The notes under the pieces were generated by a model. It was not told the DNA's origin and ran no database searches. It was given only the letters and a program-made list of their open reading frames with translations. The position numbers and the translations under genes were made by a program. From NCBI RefSeq assembly GCF_000807255.1, contig NZ_CP009268.1:124001-188000 (forward strand): 64,000 bases of DNA. The letters are read 5' to 3'. Position 1 is the first letter of the stretch. Each line of letters starts with the position of its first letter. The DNA is from Clostridium pasteurianum DSM 525 = ATCC 6013. GTDB taxonomy: Bacteria; Bacillota; Clostridia; Clostridiales; Clostridiaceae. This document shows, in pieces, positions 34,745-44,200 of this stretch.

Positions 34745-35232
34745 TCTCTTCCATTTTCATTTATAGTCAGATCAAATTTTTTTTCTTTAACAATATTGGA
34801 AAAGTTAGATATATCCAGAGAATTACCAGAGATTAAAATAGATATTTTTTTCTTTGATTCATTTGTATCATCTACAGGGTTTACATAATTATTTGCTTCA
34901 GCTTTGCCTAAAATAATAAGCAGGGCATCATTTATATTTTTGTGTTTAATATTATTGTGACTTATTATAGCGTCGCCAGAGGAATTCGTTGAAGATACAT
35001 CTATTACTTTATTCCATCTATTAACTTTTAAGTTTATAGATATACCTGCATTTACAATTACTAAACTTGTAGTATAGGAATAAATATAATACGTAATTAT
35101 AATTGTAAATATTATTAGTATAGATAAAACAGCCATAGGGCGTTTTATTTTTATAAATTTATTTGAAGACGCATTCTTTTGTGTTTTAAATTCTTCTAGA
35201 TTTATGGTTTGTGAATCATTAACTTTATTCAT
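34735..35232 (-). CDS. Membrane protein with RsgI-like extracytoplasmic domain
   Basis: A 165-aa protein: 35-residue cytoplasmic tail, one membrane helix (PMAVLSILIIFTIIITYYIY), then an extracellular domain whose start (SLVIVNAGISINLKVNRWNKVIDVSS and DALLIILGKAEANNYV) resembles the conserved juxtamembrane domain of anti-sigma-I factors RsgI (xxVDVNPSIExxVNxxNKVIxV). The N-terminal anti-sigma domain and a sigI gene are both missing. ATG at 35232 chosen because of AGGTGAT upstream. Possibly a stripped-down signalling relic. Function inferred only by resemblance. Confidence 0.55.
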   Translation of the reverse strand: MNKVNDSQTINLEEFKTQKNASSNKFIKIKRPMAVLSILIIFTIIITYYIYSYTTSLVIVNAGISINLKVNRWNKVIDVSSTNSSGDAIISHNNIKHKNINDALLIILGKAEANNYVNPVDDTNESKKKISILISGNSLDISNFSNIVKEKKFDLTINENGREKK

Positions 35233-35267
35233 TATAATCACCTATAATAAATTTTCATAAAATAATA

Positions 35268-35507
35268 TTAATTTGTTTTAGCTTTATATTTTATATATTC
35301 TTCATTTAAAAATGGTGCTGGAAATTCAAATATTTTTTCATGTCCACATAAAGAACAAGAACATTGACAAATATCATAGGGTTCATCATCTATAATTAGT
35401 ATTTCTAGTGCACTTGCTTCATAATCCCCTCCACAGATTTCACAGGGAGTGTTATTTATAACTTTATACTCACTTTCAATATATTTCATTATATCAGTTA
35501 ATATCAT
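35268..35507 (-). CDS. Small zinc-ribbon-like protein, unknown function
   Basis: A 79-aa protein with PCEICGGDYEA and CQCSCSLCGHEK, two CxxC pairs that could form one zinc ribbon, separated by an acidic strand segment (ALEILIIDDEPYD). RBS GGAGGCAGG precedes the ATG. Located 35 bases upstream of the RsgI-like gene on the same strand, so likely one transcript. It lies divergent from the SOS promoter at 35596. Confidence 0.6.
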   Translation of the reverse strand: MILTDIMKYIESEYKVINNTPCEICGGDYEASALEILIIDDEPYDICQCSCSLCGHEKIFEFPAPFLNEEYIKYKAKTN

Positions 35508-35595
35508 TTCCTGCCTCCAGTTTAATAATTAATGTATTATAAATATATATTTATAATACATTATAACATATATTCTTCAAAAATAATAAAACATA

Positions 35596-35645
35596 TTGAC
35601 ATACGAACTAATGTTCTGTACAATGTATATACGAACAGAAGTTCG
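35596..35645 (+). promoter_or_regulatory. SOS-regulated promoter with two LexA (DinR) boxes
   Basis: TTGACA at 35596-35601, exact 17-base spacer, TACAAT at 35619-35624. Box 1, CGAACTAATGTTCT (35604-35617), fills the spacer. Box 2, CGAACAGAAGTTCG (35632-35645), has perfect CGAAC/GTTCG half sites and covers the expected +1. Both match the Gram-positive consensus CGAACRNRYGTTYC closely. Confidence 0.85.
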
Positions 35646-35789
35646 ATGGAATAATGGCCTTCGTAAATTAATATTCTATATAAAGAGTGACAATTAGAGA
35701 AGTAAGTTTGTAATAACAAGCGGGTGTACAAACTCCTGCTAAATAAGACTTATGGAGAATTATATATTGAACTTAAAGGAGAATTATAT

Positions 35790-36068
35790 ATGGATAAGGA
35801 TAATTTATTTGTAAAAATTGACTATGTAATTAATGATTCAGATGTTAAACAAGACAAGAAAAAAGCTATAAGTAATACTAAAATAAGAAATTCAGATATA
35901 AAGGCAAGTAAATATTTAATTGGTGGGGGTGTATATAATAAAAATGGGGGAACAATAATATTTAAGGCAAAAAATTTACAGGAAGTTAAAAATGTAACCT
36001 CACAAAAGCCCTTAGTTAAAAACGCTTTTATGAGGTATGATGTAGTCATAATTCCTAAAAGTATTTAA
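35790..36068 (+). CDS. YciI-like small protein under SOS control
   Basis: A 92-aa protein. The C-terminal half (KYLIGGGVYNKNGGTIIFKAKNLQEV, then KPLVKNAFMRYDVVIIP) fits the YCII dimeric alpha/beta-barrel pattern (GG...IIFxAxxxxEV...DPxVxxxxxxYxxxxxP). The ATG at 35790 has AAAGGAGA 8 bases upstream; an alternative GTG start at 35724 in the same frame lacks an RBS. It is the first gene after the double-LexA-box promoter, with a 5' leader of about 150 bases. What a YciI-like enzyme would do in DNA damage is unknown. Confidence 0.7.
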   Translation: MDKDNLFVKIDYVINDSDVKQDKKKAISNTKIRNSDIKASKYLIGGGVYNKNGGTIIFKAKNLQEVKNVTSQKPLVKNAFMRYDVVIIPKSI

Positions 36069-36090
36069 AAATGAATTTTAAATTAATTGT

Positions 36091-37077
36091 TTAGTCTTTC
36101 TTTTTAGATTTTAGGTTGATGAGCTTAATTTTTTTCTGTATATCAAGCAGTGATTTAGTAATATATTTAGATTTTAAATTGGGATAAGCTTTGAAAAATC
36201 TTGAGTGATTATAGGCAATTTTATTTAATAGATTATTATAATTATTTTTCAATTCCTTTATTTTTTTGCTAATAGAATTAAATATATCTATTTCCTCTTT
36301 TGATAGTTTGTTGGATAATTTAAGGGAGATATTATAGGTTGTATTTTCTAGTATATCATTTATATCCTCAAGTTTATTAGACAAGCTTTTACTTGTATTT
36401 TCTAATACATCTGTAAACTTACTCTTTATATTTCTAGGGGCAGCAGGTATATCCATGGGTCTTATAGAATATCCAATTTGTTTTATTGTATTAAGTTTAT
36501 TTTTTAATTCTAAAGAAATATTGTAAATTTCAATAAATAGTCCTTTTAATTTTATTAGAGATAGTACTGTTATATATAGATCCACTATAAAATATACTAT
36601 TAATGCATACATAATAATTATTCCATAGTTTAAAGGTATAAAACTTACCAGTGGTTCTATAAAATATGGTTGAATAAAAGTTAAAATAATAAGTGAAACT
36701 AAAAACCATATTGTGGAGAATTTAATGCATATTCTGCCTTGAAGGTTAAAAATAGTATCAGAATAATCCCACCATTTAGTATTAAATAGCTTTTCAAGAA
36801 TAAAGCCTGTAATATATTCAACAAAGGATGGAAGAAAAAGAGAAAGTAAAATTAAGAATATTATATTGTTTTGAAATGATTTGGATATTGCCAATAGAGA
36901 TATAGCACCAAAGCCATAGACAGGACAAAAAGGACCGTTTAAAAACCCTCTATTTACAAATTCTCCTTTAATTTTAGCAGCATAAATTATTTCAGCACAC
37001 CAACCTAAAAAAGAGTAAATTAAGAAATAAAAAAATATATGATGAAATTGAGCATAAAATGGAAGTAAATAAAGCAT
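36091..37077 (-). CDS. Multi-spanning membrane protein, putative ABC-transporter type IV (CmpB) family
   Basis: A 328-aa protein. The N-terminal 195 residues hold five or six membrane helices with the family's typical FLIYSFLGWCAEIIYAAKIKGEFVNRGFLNGPFCPVYGFGA start and the KWWDYSD segment, matching PF06541 in my memory. The C-terminal 130 residues are a charged helical tail (coiled-coil character), which is longer than in minimal members. RBS AGGGAGGA precedes the ATG. Despite the family name, no transport partner or ATPase is nearby. Function unknown. Confidence 0.75.
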   Translation of the reverse strand: MLYLLPFYAQFHHIFFYFLIYSFLGWCAEIIYAAKIKGEFVNRGFLNGPFCPVYGFGAISLLAISKSFQNNIIFLILLSLFLPSFVEYITGFILEKLFNTKWWDYSDTIFNLQGRICIKFSTIWFLVSLIILTFIQPYFIEPLVSFIPLNYGIIIMYALIVYFIVDLYITVLSLIKLKGLFIEIYNISLELKNKLNTIKQIGYSIRPMDIPAAPRNIKSKFTDVLENTSKSLSNKLEDINDILENTTYNISLKLSNKLSKEEIDIFNSISKKIKELKNNYNNLLNKIAYNHSRFFKAYPNLKSKYITKSLLDIQKKIKLINLKSKKKD

Positions 37078-37294
37078 GAATGTCCTCCCTTTAATTGTTT
37101 ACAACAATAAAAATACCTTATTAGAAGTTTAATTATAATGTCTAATTTTATATTATATATTGATACATATAAATATATTTTTATATGTATCATACCATAT
37201 TTATTTTGAAAATCTATACGATACATGAAAAATACATAATATTTTAAAATAGTATATAAACTTCATGAAAAATAGGCTAAAATTTAATTATATA

Positions 37295-37319
37295 TTGAAG
37301 CAAGTTCTTAATTCAGGTT
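37295..37319 (-). repeat. Scar of the dispersed hairpin repeat, copy D
   Basis: TTGAAGCAAGTTCTTAATTCAGG, identical to one end of copies A and C, joined directly to GTTAAA, the sequence at the other end. The internal part is missing. The likely junction is the ACCTGA hexamer present at both ends of the full repeat. It lies 20 bases upstream of the DUF218 gene. Confidence 0.65.
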
Positions 37320-37341
37320 AAATTTTGACAGGAGGTATTTT

Positions 37342-38103
37342 ATGAACTTTAAAACACACTTATTTGAAAAATTTATGATAATATTGGGCTTATTAAATAT
37401 ATTGTATTTTATAATATGCTTCTTTACTTTTAGGATAATAGTGAATTTTTCAGGATTTTTTTTATTGCTTGGATTTATTTTGATAGTAATAGGGGCCTTA
37501 GGAATTAAATTTCCACAAAAATATAAAATATTAATAAGAATTTTTAAAGGCCTTATCAGTTTTATTTTAATAGTCTTTATTATTCTTCAGGCATGCATTA
37601 TTTATAATGCCAATACAGGCATTATAAATAATGCAGACTATATTATGATATTGGGCGGCGGTATAAGAGGAAAAAGTATGCTTTTAATTCAGCTTCAGAG
37701 AACAGAAAAAGCTTTAGAATTTATAAAGAAAAATCCAGATGTAAAGATTATAGTTTCTGGTGGACAAGGACCAGGAGAAGATATATCAGAAGCAGAAGCC
37801 ATGAAAGAGTATCTAATAAAACATGGTGTAAATAGTGAAAATATAATAAAAGAAGACAAGTCCAAAAATACTATGCAAAATATGAAATATACAGCAGAAA
37901 TTTTAAAAGCTGCAGATAGTGGAAATGATTTAAGGATAGGTATAGTTACAAGTAATTTTCACATATTCAGAGCAAAATTTTTAGCAAGAAGAGCTGGGCT
38001 TAATGCGGAAGGCATATCAGCACCATCTAATGAACTTTTGTTACCCAATTTTTCTGTAAGAGAATGTTTTGCTATTATAAAATCGTTTTTTTTAGATAAA
38101 TAA
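37342..38103 (+). CDS. YdcF-like (DUF218) membrane protein
   Basis: A 253-aa protein with three N-terminal membrane helices (to about residue 92), then the ElyC/SanA/YdcF domain: DYIMILGGGIRGKSML, IIVSGGQGPGEDISEAEAMKEYL, KEDKSKNTMQNMKY and GIVTSNFHIFRAKFLARRAGL. Members are linked to envelope biogenesis and possibly to lipid-carrier or SAM-related chemistry, but the activity is not established. RBS GACAGGAGG precedes the ATG. A repeat scar lies just upstream and may have brought in or removed regulatory DNA. Confidence 0.85.
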   Translation: MNFKTHLFEKFMIILGLLNILYFIICFFTFRIIVNFSGFFLLLGFILIVIGALGIKFPQKYKILIRIFKGLISFILIVFIILQACIIYNANTGIINNADYIMILGGGIRGKSMLLIQLQRTEKALEFIKKNPDVKIIVSGGQGPGEDISEAEAMKEYLIKHGVNSENIIKEDKSKNTMQNMKYTAEILKAADSGNDLRIGIVTSNFHIFRAKFLARRAGLNAEGISAPSNELLLPNFSVRECFAIIKSFFLDK

Positions 38104-38374
38104 TAAAATTATAATTTATGTAAGTAGTTAACTATTATGAAAATTTAAAGTATAATTATTATTATTAAGATGTTGTACAAGCTAATTATTGAAATAGTAA
38201 AAATTTAAATGTTAAATTTGTGGTATATTAGTGAATTTGATTAATATACTTTAAAGAAAATATATTAAAAGTAAAATTTATTAAGCTTTAAATTAAAGTA
38301 AGAATAAAAGCTTTAATTTATATTTTAATTAATTATAAAATAATGTCATTTTATGAAAGGGAGATAAATATGTT

Positions 38375-39247
38375 ATGAAAAGAGTTTTACTAACAGGAAT
38401 AATAGCAATAATAATAATTTTTACTTTTTCAGCCTGCAGCAGCTTAGCGGACATAGGTAGTGCCTTTGCACAAAGATTATCATCTAATAAAAATCAAACC
38501 ACTCAAAATGACAATCAAAAGGCAAAAGATAATAAAACACAAAAAAAAGAAGAAAATAAAGTTAAAACACCGCCTAGAGATGTATTGAAGGCTGGGGATA
38601 AAGGAGATGACGTAAAGGACATTCAAGATAGACTTAACAAATTTGGATATAAAGTAGATGAAGATGGAGATTTTGGAGAACAGACAGTTTATGCGGTAAT
38701 GGATTTTCAACATAGACATGGTCTGACCACTAATGGAATAGTAAAGGGAGCTACATTAGATGACCTAAAAAAAGACCCCACAGTTGATGTAATGTATCAA
38801 CCAGTAGCACAGGTAATATCCAATGCCAATGCTGAGAATGTTGAAAGTATAGTTAATCAAGCAAATATAAAAAGTTATACGGATTATTTGGTATTTGTAA
38901 GTATATCACAGCAAATGGTATATATTTTTAATGGAAGCAGTGGAAATTGGAAATTGATAAACTCATTTCAGTGTGCATCAGGAACTGGAGGAACCCCAAC
39001 AGTTTTAGGTAACTTTTTTGTAGGAATTAAAGGACCTCAATTTGAGTCAGGTCAAGCTATACTTAAATATTATACTCAAATTCAAGGCAATTATTTATTT
39101 CATAGTGTTTTATTCGATAAAAATGGTAATTTATTAGATGGTACACTGGGGAAATCTGCTTCTCATGGTTGTGTAAGGCTGGCTCTAGAAAATGCAAAAT
39201 ATATTTATGATAATATTCCAATAGGTTCTGGGATTTGGATAAAATAA
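38375..39247 (+). CDS. Lipoprotein L,D-transpeptidase with peptidoglycan-binding domain
   Basis: A 290-aa lipoprotein. Signal peptide with lipobox FSAC (Cys about 21), a Lys/Gln/Asn-rich linker, one PG_binding_1 domain (about 70-130: LKAGDKGDDVKDIQDRLNKFGY...GDFGEQTVYAVMDFQ), and a C-terminal YkuD domain with ASHGCVRL containing the catalytic Cys (about 268). It makes or remodels 3-3 cross-links in murein. ATG behind AAGGGAGA. Followed by a strong terminator, so monocistronic. Confidence 0.92.
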   Translation: MKRVLLTGIIAIIIIFTFSACSSLADIGSAFAQRLSSNKNQTTQNDNQKAKDNKTQKKEENKVKTPPRDVLKAGDKGDDVKDIQDRLNKFGYKVDEDGDFGEQTVYAVMDFQHRHGLTTNGIVKGATLDDLKKDPTVDVMYQPVAQVISNANAENVESIVNQANIKSYTDYLVFVSISQQMVYIFNGSSGNWKLINSFQCASGTGGTPTVLGNFFVGIKGPQFESGQAILKYYTQIQGNYLFHSVLFDKNGNLLDGTLGKSASHGCVRLALENAKYIYDNIPIGSGIWIK

Positions 39248-39260
39248 AACTTAGTTATGG

Positions 39261-39305
39261 TACCATCAAAATTATTTGGTTGTAATAATTTTGATGGTAT
39301 TTTTA
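39261..39305 (+). terminator. Terminator after the L,D-transpeptidase
   Basis: 16-bp perfect stem TACCATCAAAATTATT and complement, 7-base loop, T-run. Confidence 0.9.
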
Positions 39306-39381
39306 TGTTTTATATAAAATTATAAACTTAAAGTAATTTTAATGACAGCTTGTATATATAAATATATGAGGGGGGATTACT

Positions 39382-39957
39382 GTGATAAATTATATATGGT
39401 TTATAATTATAGCCTTTGGTATTATATTTGGACTTGTAACGGGAAGAGGAGAAATAGTATCAAAAGCTATTGTCAATTCCACTGCTTCCACTGTGGAATT
39501 AACAATAGAATTATTGGGATTAATGTGTCTTTGGTGTGGAATAATGAGAATTGCACAAAAAAGTGGACTGACAGATAAATTGGCAAAAATATTAAAACCA
39601 ATACTTAGAATCATTTTTAAAGACAGCTTTAAAAATGATAAAATTATGACACCTATGATTATGAATTTAACATCTAATATGATGGGACTTTCGAATGCTG
39701 CTACACCTTTTGGGATTGAAACCATGAATGAAATGGAAAAAGTAAATCCTGTTAAAGGTACTGCAACAAATGATATGGCTAAATTCTTAGTCTTGAATGC
39801 GGCATGTATACAATTTATTCCTACCTCAGTTATATCTATAAGAGCAGCTTGTGGTTCTCAAAACCCAGGGATAATTATAATACCTGCCATAATAACTACT
39901 GGTATAGCTGCTTTTATGGGGATAGCATATTGCAAGATATTGGAAAGATATTTTTGA
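39382..39957 (+). CDS. spmA: Spore maturation protein A
   Basis: A 191-aa membrane protein of the nucleoside-recognition/gate family. It has several helices, with VELTIELLGLMCLWCGIMRIAQKSGLTDKLAK and NLTSNMMGLSNAATPFGIETMNEM as SpmA hallmarks. In Bacillus and Clostridium SpmA and SpmB promote spore core dehydration and heat resistance. GTG start behind GGGGGGA. Pairs with spmB 14 bases downstream. Its presence supports a spore-forming host. Confidence 0.95.
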   Translation: MINYIWFIIIAFGIIFGLVTGRGEIVSKAIVNSTASTVELTIELLGLMCLWCGIMRIAQKSGLTDKLAKILKPILRIIFKDSFKNDKIMTPMIMNLTSNMMGLSNAATPFGIETMNEMEKVNPVKGTATNDMAKFLVLNAACIQFIPTSVISIRAACGSQNPGIIIIPAIITTGIAAFMGIAYCKILERYF

Positions 39958-39971
39958 GGAGAGTGAAATAA

Positions 39972-40490
39972 TTGAGTTATGCTATTAAAGCAATAATACC
40001 TATAATTATATTACTTATAATTGTATATGGTATGTTAAAAAACATAAAAGTTTATGAATGTTTTGTAGAAGGAGCAAGGGATGGCATAAGTATATGTATT
40101 AAAATATTTCCCTATCTTCTTGCGATGATTATAGCTGTGACTGTTTTCAGAGAATCTCATGCTATGAATTATTTCATAGCTTTAGCAAAGCCTATAGTAA
40201 AAATTATTGGATTGCCTCCAGAACTTGTACCGTTAGCTTTAGTAAAGCCTTTATCAGGCAGTGGAGCTATGGGTATATTTGCAGAAACATTAAAAAAGTA
40301 TGGAGCAGATAGTTATATTGGACTAGTTGCATCTATAATGATGGGATCTACTGAAACAATATTTTATACTATAACAGTATATTATGGTGCTGCAGGCATA
40401 AAAAAGATAAGACATACTCTTTGGGCTGCAGTGCTGTCAGATATTACTGCTATCATTATGGCTGTAACTTTTGCAAAATTTATTATATAG
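39972..40490 (+). CDS. spmB: Spore maturation protein B
   Basis: A 172-aa membrane partner of SpmA. Family segments: [61 protein letters not shown] and [27 protein letters not shown] start behind GGAGAG. With spmA it forms a two-gene operon. Confidence 0.95.
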   Translation: MSYAIKAIIPIIILLIIVYGMLKNIKVYECFVEGARDGISICIKIFPYLLAMIIAVTVFRESHAMNYFIALAKPIVKIIGLPPELVPLALVKPLSGSGAMGIFAETLKKYGADSYIGLVASIMMGSTETIFYTITVYYGAAGIKKIRHTLWAAVLSDITAIIMAVTFAKFII

Positions 40491-40560
40491 TTTATAGAAT
40501 GAAATTTTTTTGGTAAAACTTATGATATAATAAAAAAAACTGTAACTTGAGGTGATTATT

Positions 40561-41196
40561 TTGCTTCGTTGGAAAGAACTTAAGGAAGAAGTTAATGTAT
40601 GCACTAAATGTGAATTATATAAAAATAAAACTAATATAGTATTTGGTGAAGGTAACATAAAAGCTAAATTGATGTTTGTAGGAGAAGCACCAGGAGCTGA
40701 TGAGGATAGAACGGGGAGACCTTTTGTAGGCAGAGCAGGACAGCTTCTTACTAAAGCTCTCAGTGCACTGGATATAAAAAGAGAAAGTGATTATTATATT
40801 TGCAATGTATGCAAGTGCAGGCCAGAAAACAATAGAACACCCGTGGAAGAAGAAGCCATAACCTGTATACCCTATTTGAGGAATCAAGTGGCTCTTGTAA
40901 ATCCTAAAATAATAGTATGTTTAGGTGCTGTATCTATGAAGTATGTTATGCAGGAAGCCATAAAGAATAATAGTGATTTTCTAGATGATAGAGAAAGAGA
41001 ACTTTGGAGTGAAGTGTTAAAAACTGGAATTATGAAGATAAGCAGAGATAGAGGTAAGTGGGTAAAAATAAGGAATTTTAATATGATGGCAACCTTTCAC
41101 CCAGCTGCTCTTTTTAGAGATGAAAGTAAAAAGAAATTATTTTGGCAGGATCTTAAGGCTATGAAGGAAAAAATGGAGGAAGTAAACAGAGATTAA
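40561..41196 (+). CDS. Family 4 uracil-DNA glycosylase with 4Fe-4S cluster
   Basis: A 211-aa repair enzyme excising uracil from DNA. Motifs: CTKCELY (two cluster cysteines near the N-terminus), [25 protein letters not shown] (active-site motif A), [11 protein letters not shown] and the distal CIPYL for the remaining cluster ligands, and [15 protein letters not shown] (motif B). The frame opens at GTG 40552, but GAGGTG there acts as the RBS for the TTG at 40561. No terminator separates it from spmB; a 70-base gap suggests its own promoter. Confidence 0.92.
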   Translation: MLRWKELKEEVNVCTKCELYKNKTNIVFGEGNIKAKLMFVGEAPGADEDRTGRPFVGRAGQLLTKALSALDIKRESDYYICNVCKCRPENNRTPVEEEAITCIPYLRNQVALVNPKIIVCLGAVSMKYVMQEAIKNNSDFLDDRERELWSEVLKTGIMKISRDRGKWVKIRNFNMMATFHPAALFRDESKKKLFWQDLKAMKEKMEEVNRD

Positions 41197-41279
41197 TTCT
41201 ATTACTTAGAATTTTAAAAATTAGTTGAAATAATTTCTTGCATTTGGATAAAATATGAAATAAGAAGAGGTGAAAATGG

Positions 41280-44200
41280 GTGTTTGATATCAAAGAGGAA
41301 ACTGTAAAATATTGGGTTGATGATCTTGTATACAAAAAGGCAGAGGATTATTATAAAAATGATAAAGTAAAAAGTATAAATGTTACTAAAAATTACAACA
41401 AGAGTCTTAACATTAATGAAACCAAAATAGAATCTGTAGTTATGGGTGAGGATAAAAAGTTTTCAAATGAAATATTATTTAATGATAAGACTGGGGTTAA
41501 TAGTGTAAAATGTGAGTGCAGGGAATTTCATAATTATAATTTAAATGATAGAATCTGTCCACACTTAGCGGCAGCTATGTTCAAATACATAAGAGATAAG
41601 AGTAGTATAACTGGACATATAAATTCCATAAGAACAAAATTACTGATTGATCAAATAAAAAATGGAATGATAAGTGTAGAAACCAATAAAAAAAAATTGA
41701 GCTTAGAGATAAAGTTGGAGATAACTCCATGGTCTGAAAAAGGTTCAAATCTTCAATTGAAAATTGGAGAAGATAGATTGTACGTAGTTAGGAATATGAG
41801 GGAATTTATAAGTGCTTATATTGGTAAAGGCGAAAATATAGAGTTTGGAAAAGGGTTTACCTTTGATTCAAATATTCATTATTTTGATGAAGAAGATAAA
41901 AAAATTATAGATATTATAGAAGAAATCTATGAAGATGATAAAAGAAATTTGCAAATGGAATATTCCTACTATAATAATAGCAATAGGATTTTAGTTGGTA
42001 AAAGGGCACATCTTACAGATATAAAGGTAAAAAGATTTTTAGATATAATAGAAAATAGAGAAATAAATGTAATTTTAAAGGGTGAAGAATATAAAAATGT
42101 TAAAGTTATTCAAAAAGATATACCTTTAGAATTTGAGTTGCTACATAATAATAATGAAATAGAACTTATACAAAAAGGCAGTATTCCCTCTCCTGTTACT
42201 ATAAATGGAGAATATTTTTTCTATGAAGGATTTATCTACAAAGTAGAAGAGAAAAAAAGAAATTTATATATACCTTTTTATAATACATTTCTTAAAGAAA
42301 AAAAGAATGTTATAAAATTTGACTTAGAAGACAGCGAAAAAATTGCTTCCTATGTAATACCAGGTCTGGAAAAAATAACGGATAATGTGGTTATAGATAC
42401 AAGCCTTCAAGAAAAATTTTACAAGGAACCATTAAATGTTAAGGTATACTTAGATAGATCAAATGATATGGTAATGGCAAAAATTAAATTTTGTTACGGA
42501 AATATAATTATAAATCCTTTGAGTAAAGATAGTGGCAGATTAAAAAATTCCATACTTATAAGAGATGTAGAAACAGAATTAAGTATAATTAAACTATTTA
42601 AAAGTTATAAGTTTCAAAAATATGGTGATGAATTCATAAACAATGAAGAGGAACAAATTGTTGATTTTTTAAATGATGGTGTAAAAGAATTACAGGATTT
42701 TTGTGAAATATACTATTCAAACTCCTTTAAAAATTTTAAGATATATGGTACTTCTTATTATTCAGGAGGAATAAAGTTAAATGAAAATGATCTATTAGAA
42801 TTTAACTTTGAAATAGAGGGCGTAGAGAAAAGTGAGCTTAAAAATATATTTGAAGCTTTAAGACAGAAAAAAAAATATTATAGATTAAAAAAAGGAGGAT
42901 TTGTACCTTTAGAGTCAGAGGAAATAAAAAATATAGGAAATATGATAGATTTTCTAGATATAAAAGATTCCCAATTACAAAAGGATAAAATTATAATTCC
43001 CAAATACAATTCAATGTACATAGACGAAAATATAAAATTACATAATATGGACTATATTAAAAGAGATAATAAATTTACTCAGCTTATAAACAGTATAAAA
43101 TATGTAAAAGACATAGATTTTTTTGTTCCTAAAGAACTTGAAAGGATCATGAGAAAATATCAAAAATTCGGTTTTAAGTGGTTGAAATCTCTAGCTAGAT
43201 GCGGTTTCGGAGGTATATTAGCAGATGAAATGGGACTTGGAAAAACTCTACAGGTGATTAGCTTTTTAGCTTCTGAAAAAAAATCAGGAAATAATATACC
43301 AAGTATTGTAATATGTCCAACTTCTTTAGTTTATAACTGGCTTTCAGAAATTCAAAGATTTTATCCAGATCTAAAAGTTTTAGTTATATCTGGATCAAGA
43401 GAAGAAAGAAAAAATTCTATAGAGAATTATAAAGGTCATGATATTTTGATAACATCTTATCCGCTTATAAGAAGGGATATTGAATATTACCATTCTATAG
43501 ATTTTAAGTATTGTATTTTAGATGAAGCTCAGCAGATAAAAAATCCTAATTCTATTAATGCAAAATCAGTAAAAGAGATAAAGGCGGAAAATTACTTTGC
43601 CCTTACTGGAACCCCTATTGAAAATTCCCTTACAGAGCTTTGGTCCATATTTGATTTTATTATGCCGGGATATCTTATGTCACATACTAAATTTATAAAA
43701 AAATATGAAGCACCTATTGTAAAAGGAAATGACAAAAATTCCTTAGGGGAACTAAATAAGCATATAAGACCTTTTATATTAAGAAGGCTTAAAAGTGAAG
43801 TTATAAAAGAACTTCCCCCTAAAATTGAGCATAAGATAACTGTAGAGATGGCAGAGGAGCAAAAGAAGGTATATGCTGCATATCTGCAAAATGCTAAAGA
43901 ACAAATAGATAGTAATATTAAAGAAAAGGGATTTAATAAAAGTAAGCTTATGATACTGTCTATATTAACTAGGTTAAGGCAGATTTGCTGTGATCCCTCT
44001 ATATTTATAGAAAATTATAAAGGTGACAGCGGAAAACTTGCGGCGTTAGATAATATAATTGATAATAGTATAAATTCAGGTCATAGAATATTGCTATTCT
44101 CACAGTTTACCAGTGTATTAAAAAATATAGGAACATTTTTAAGTGAAAAAAATGTAGAGTATATGTATTTGGATGGACAAACGAAGATGGAAGAAAGAGG

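Noticed and set aside
39342-39578. Overlapping plus-strand frame before and inside spmA
   Set aside because: Out-of-frame shadow of spmA; spmA has its own GTG start and RBS at 39382.
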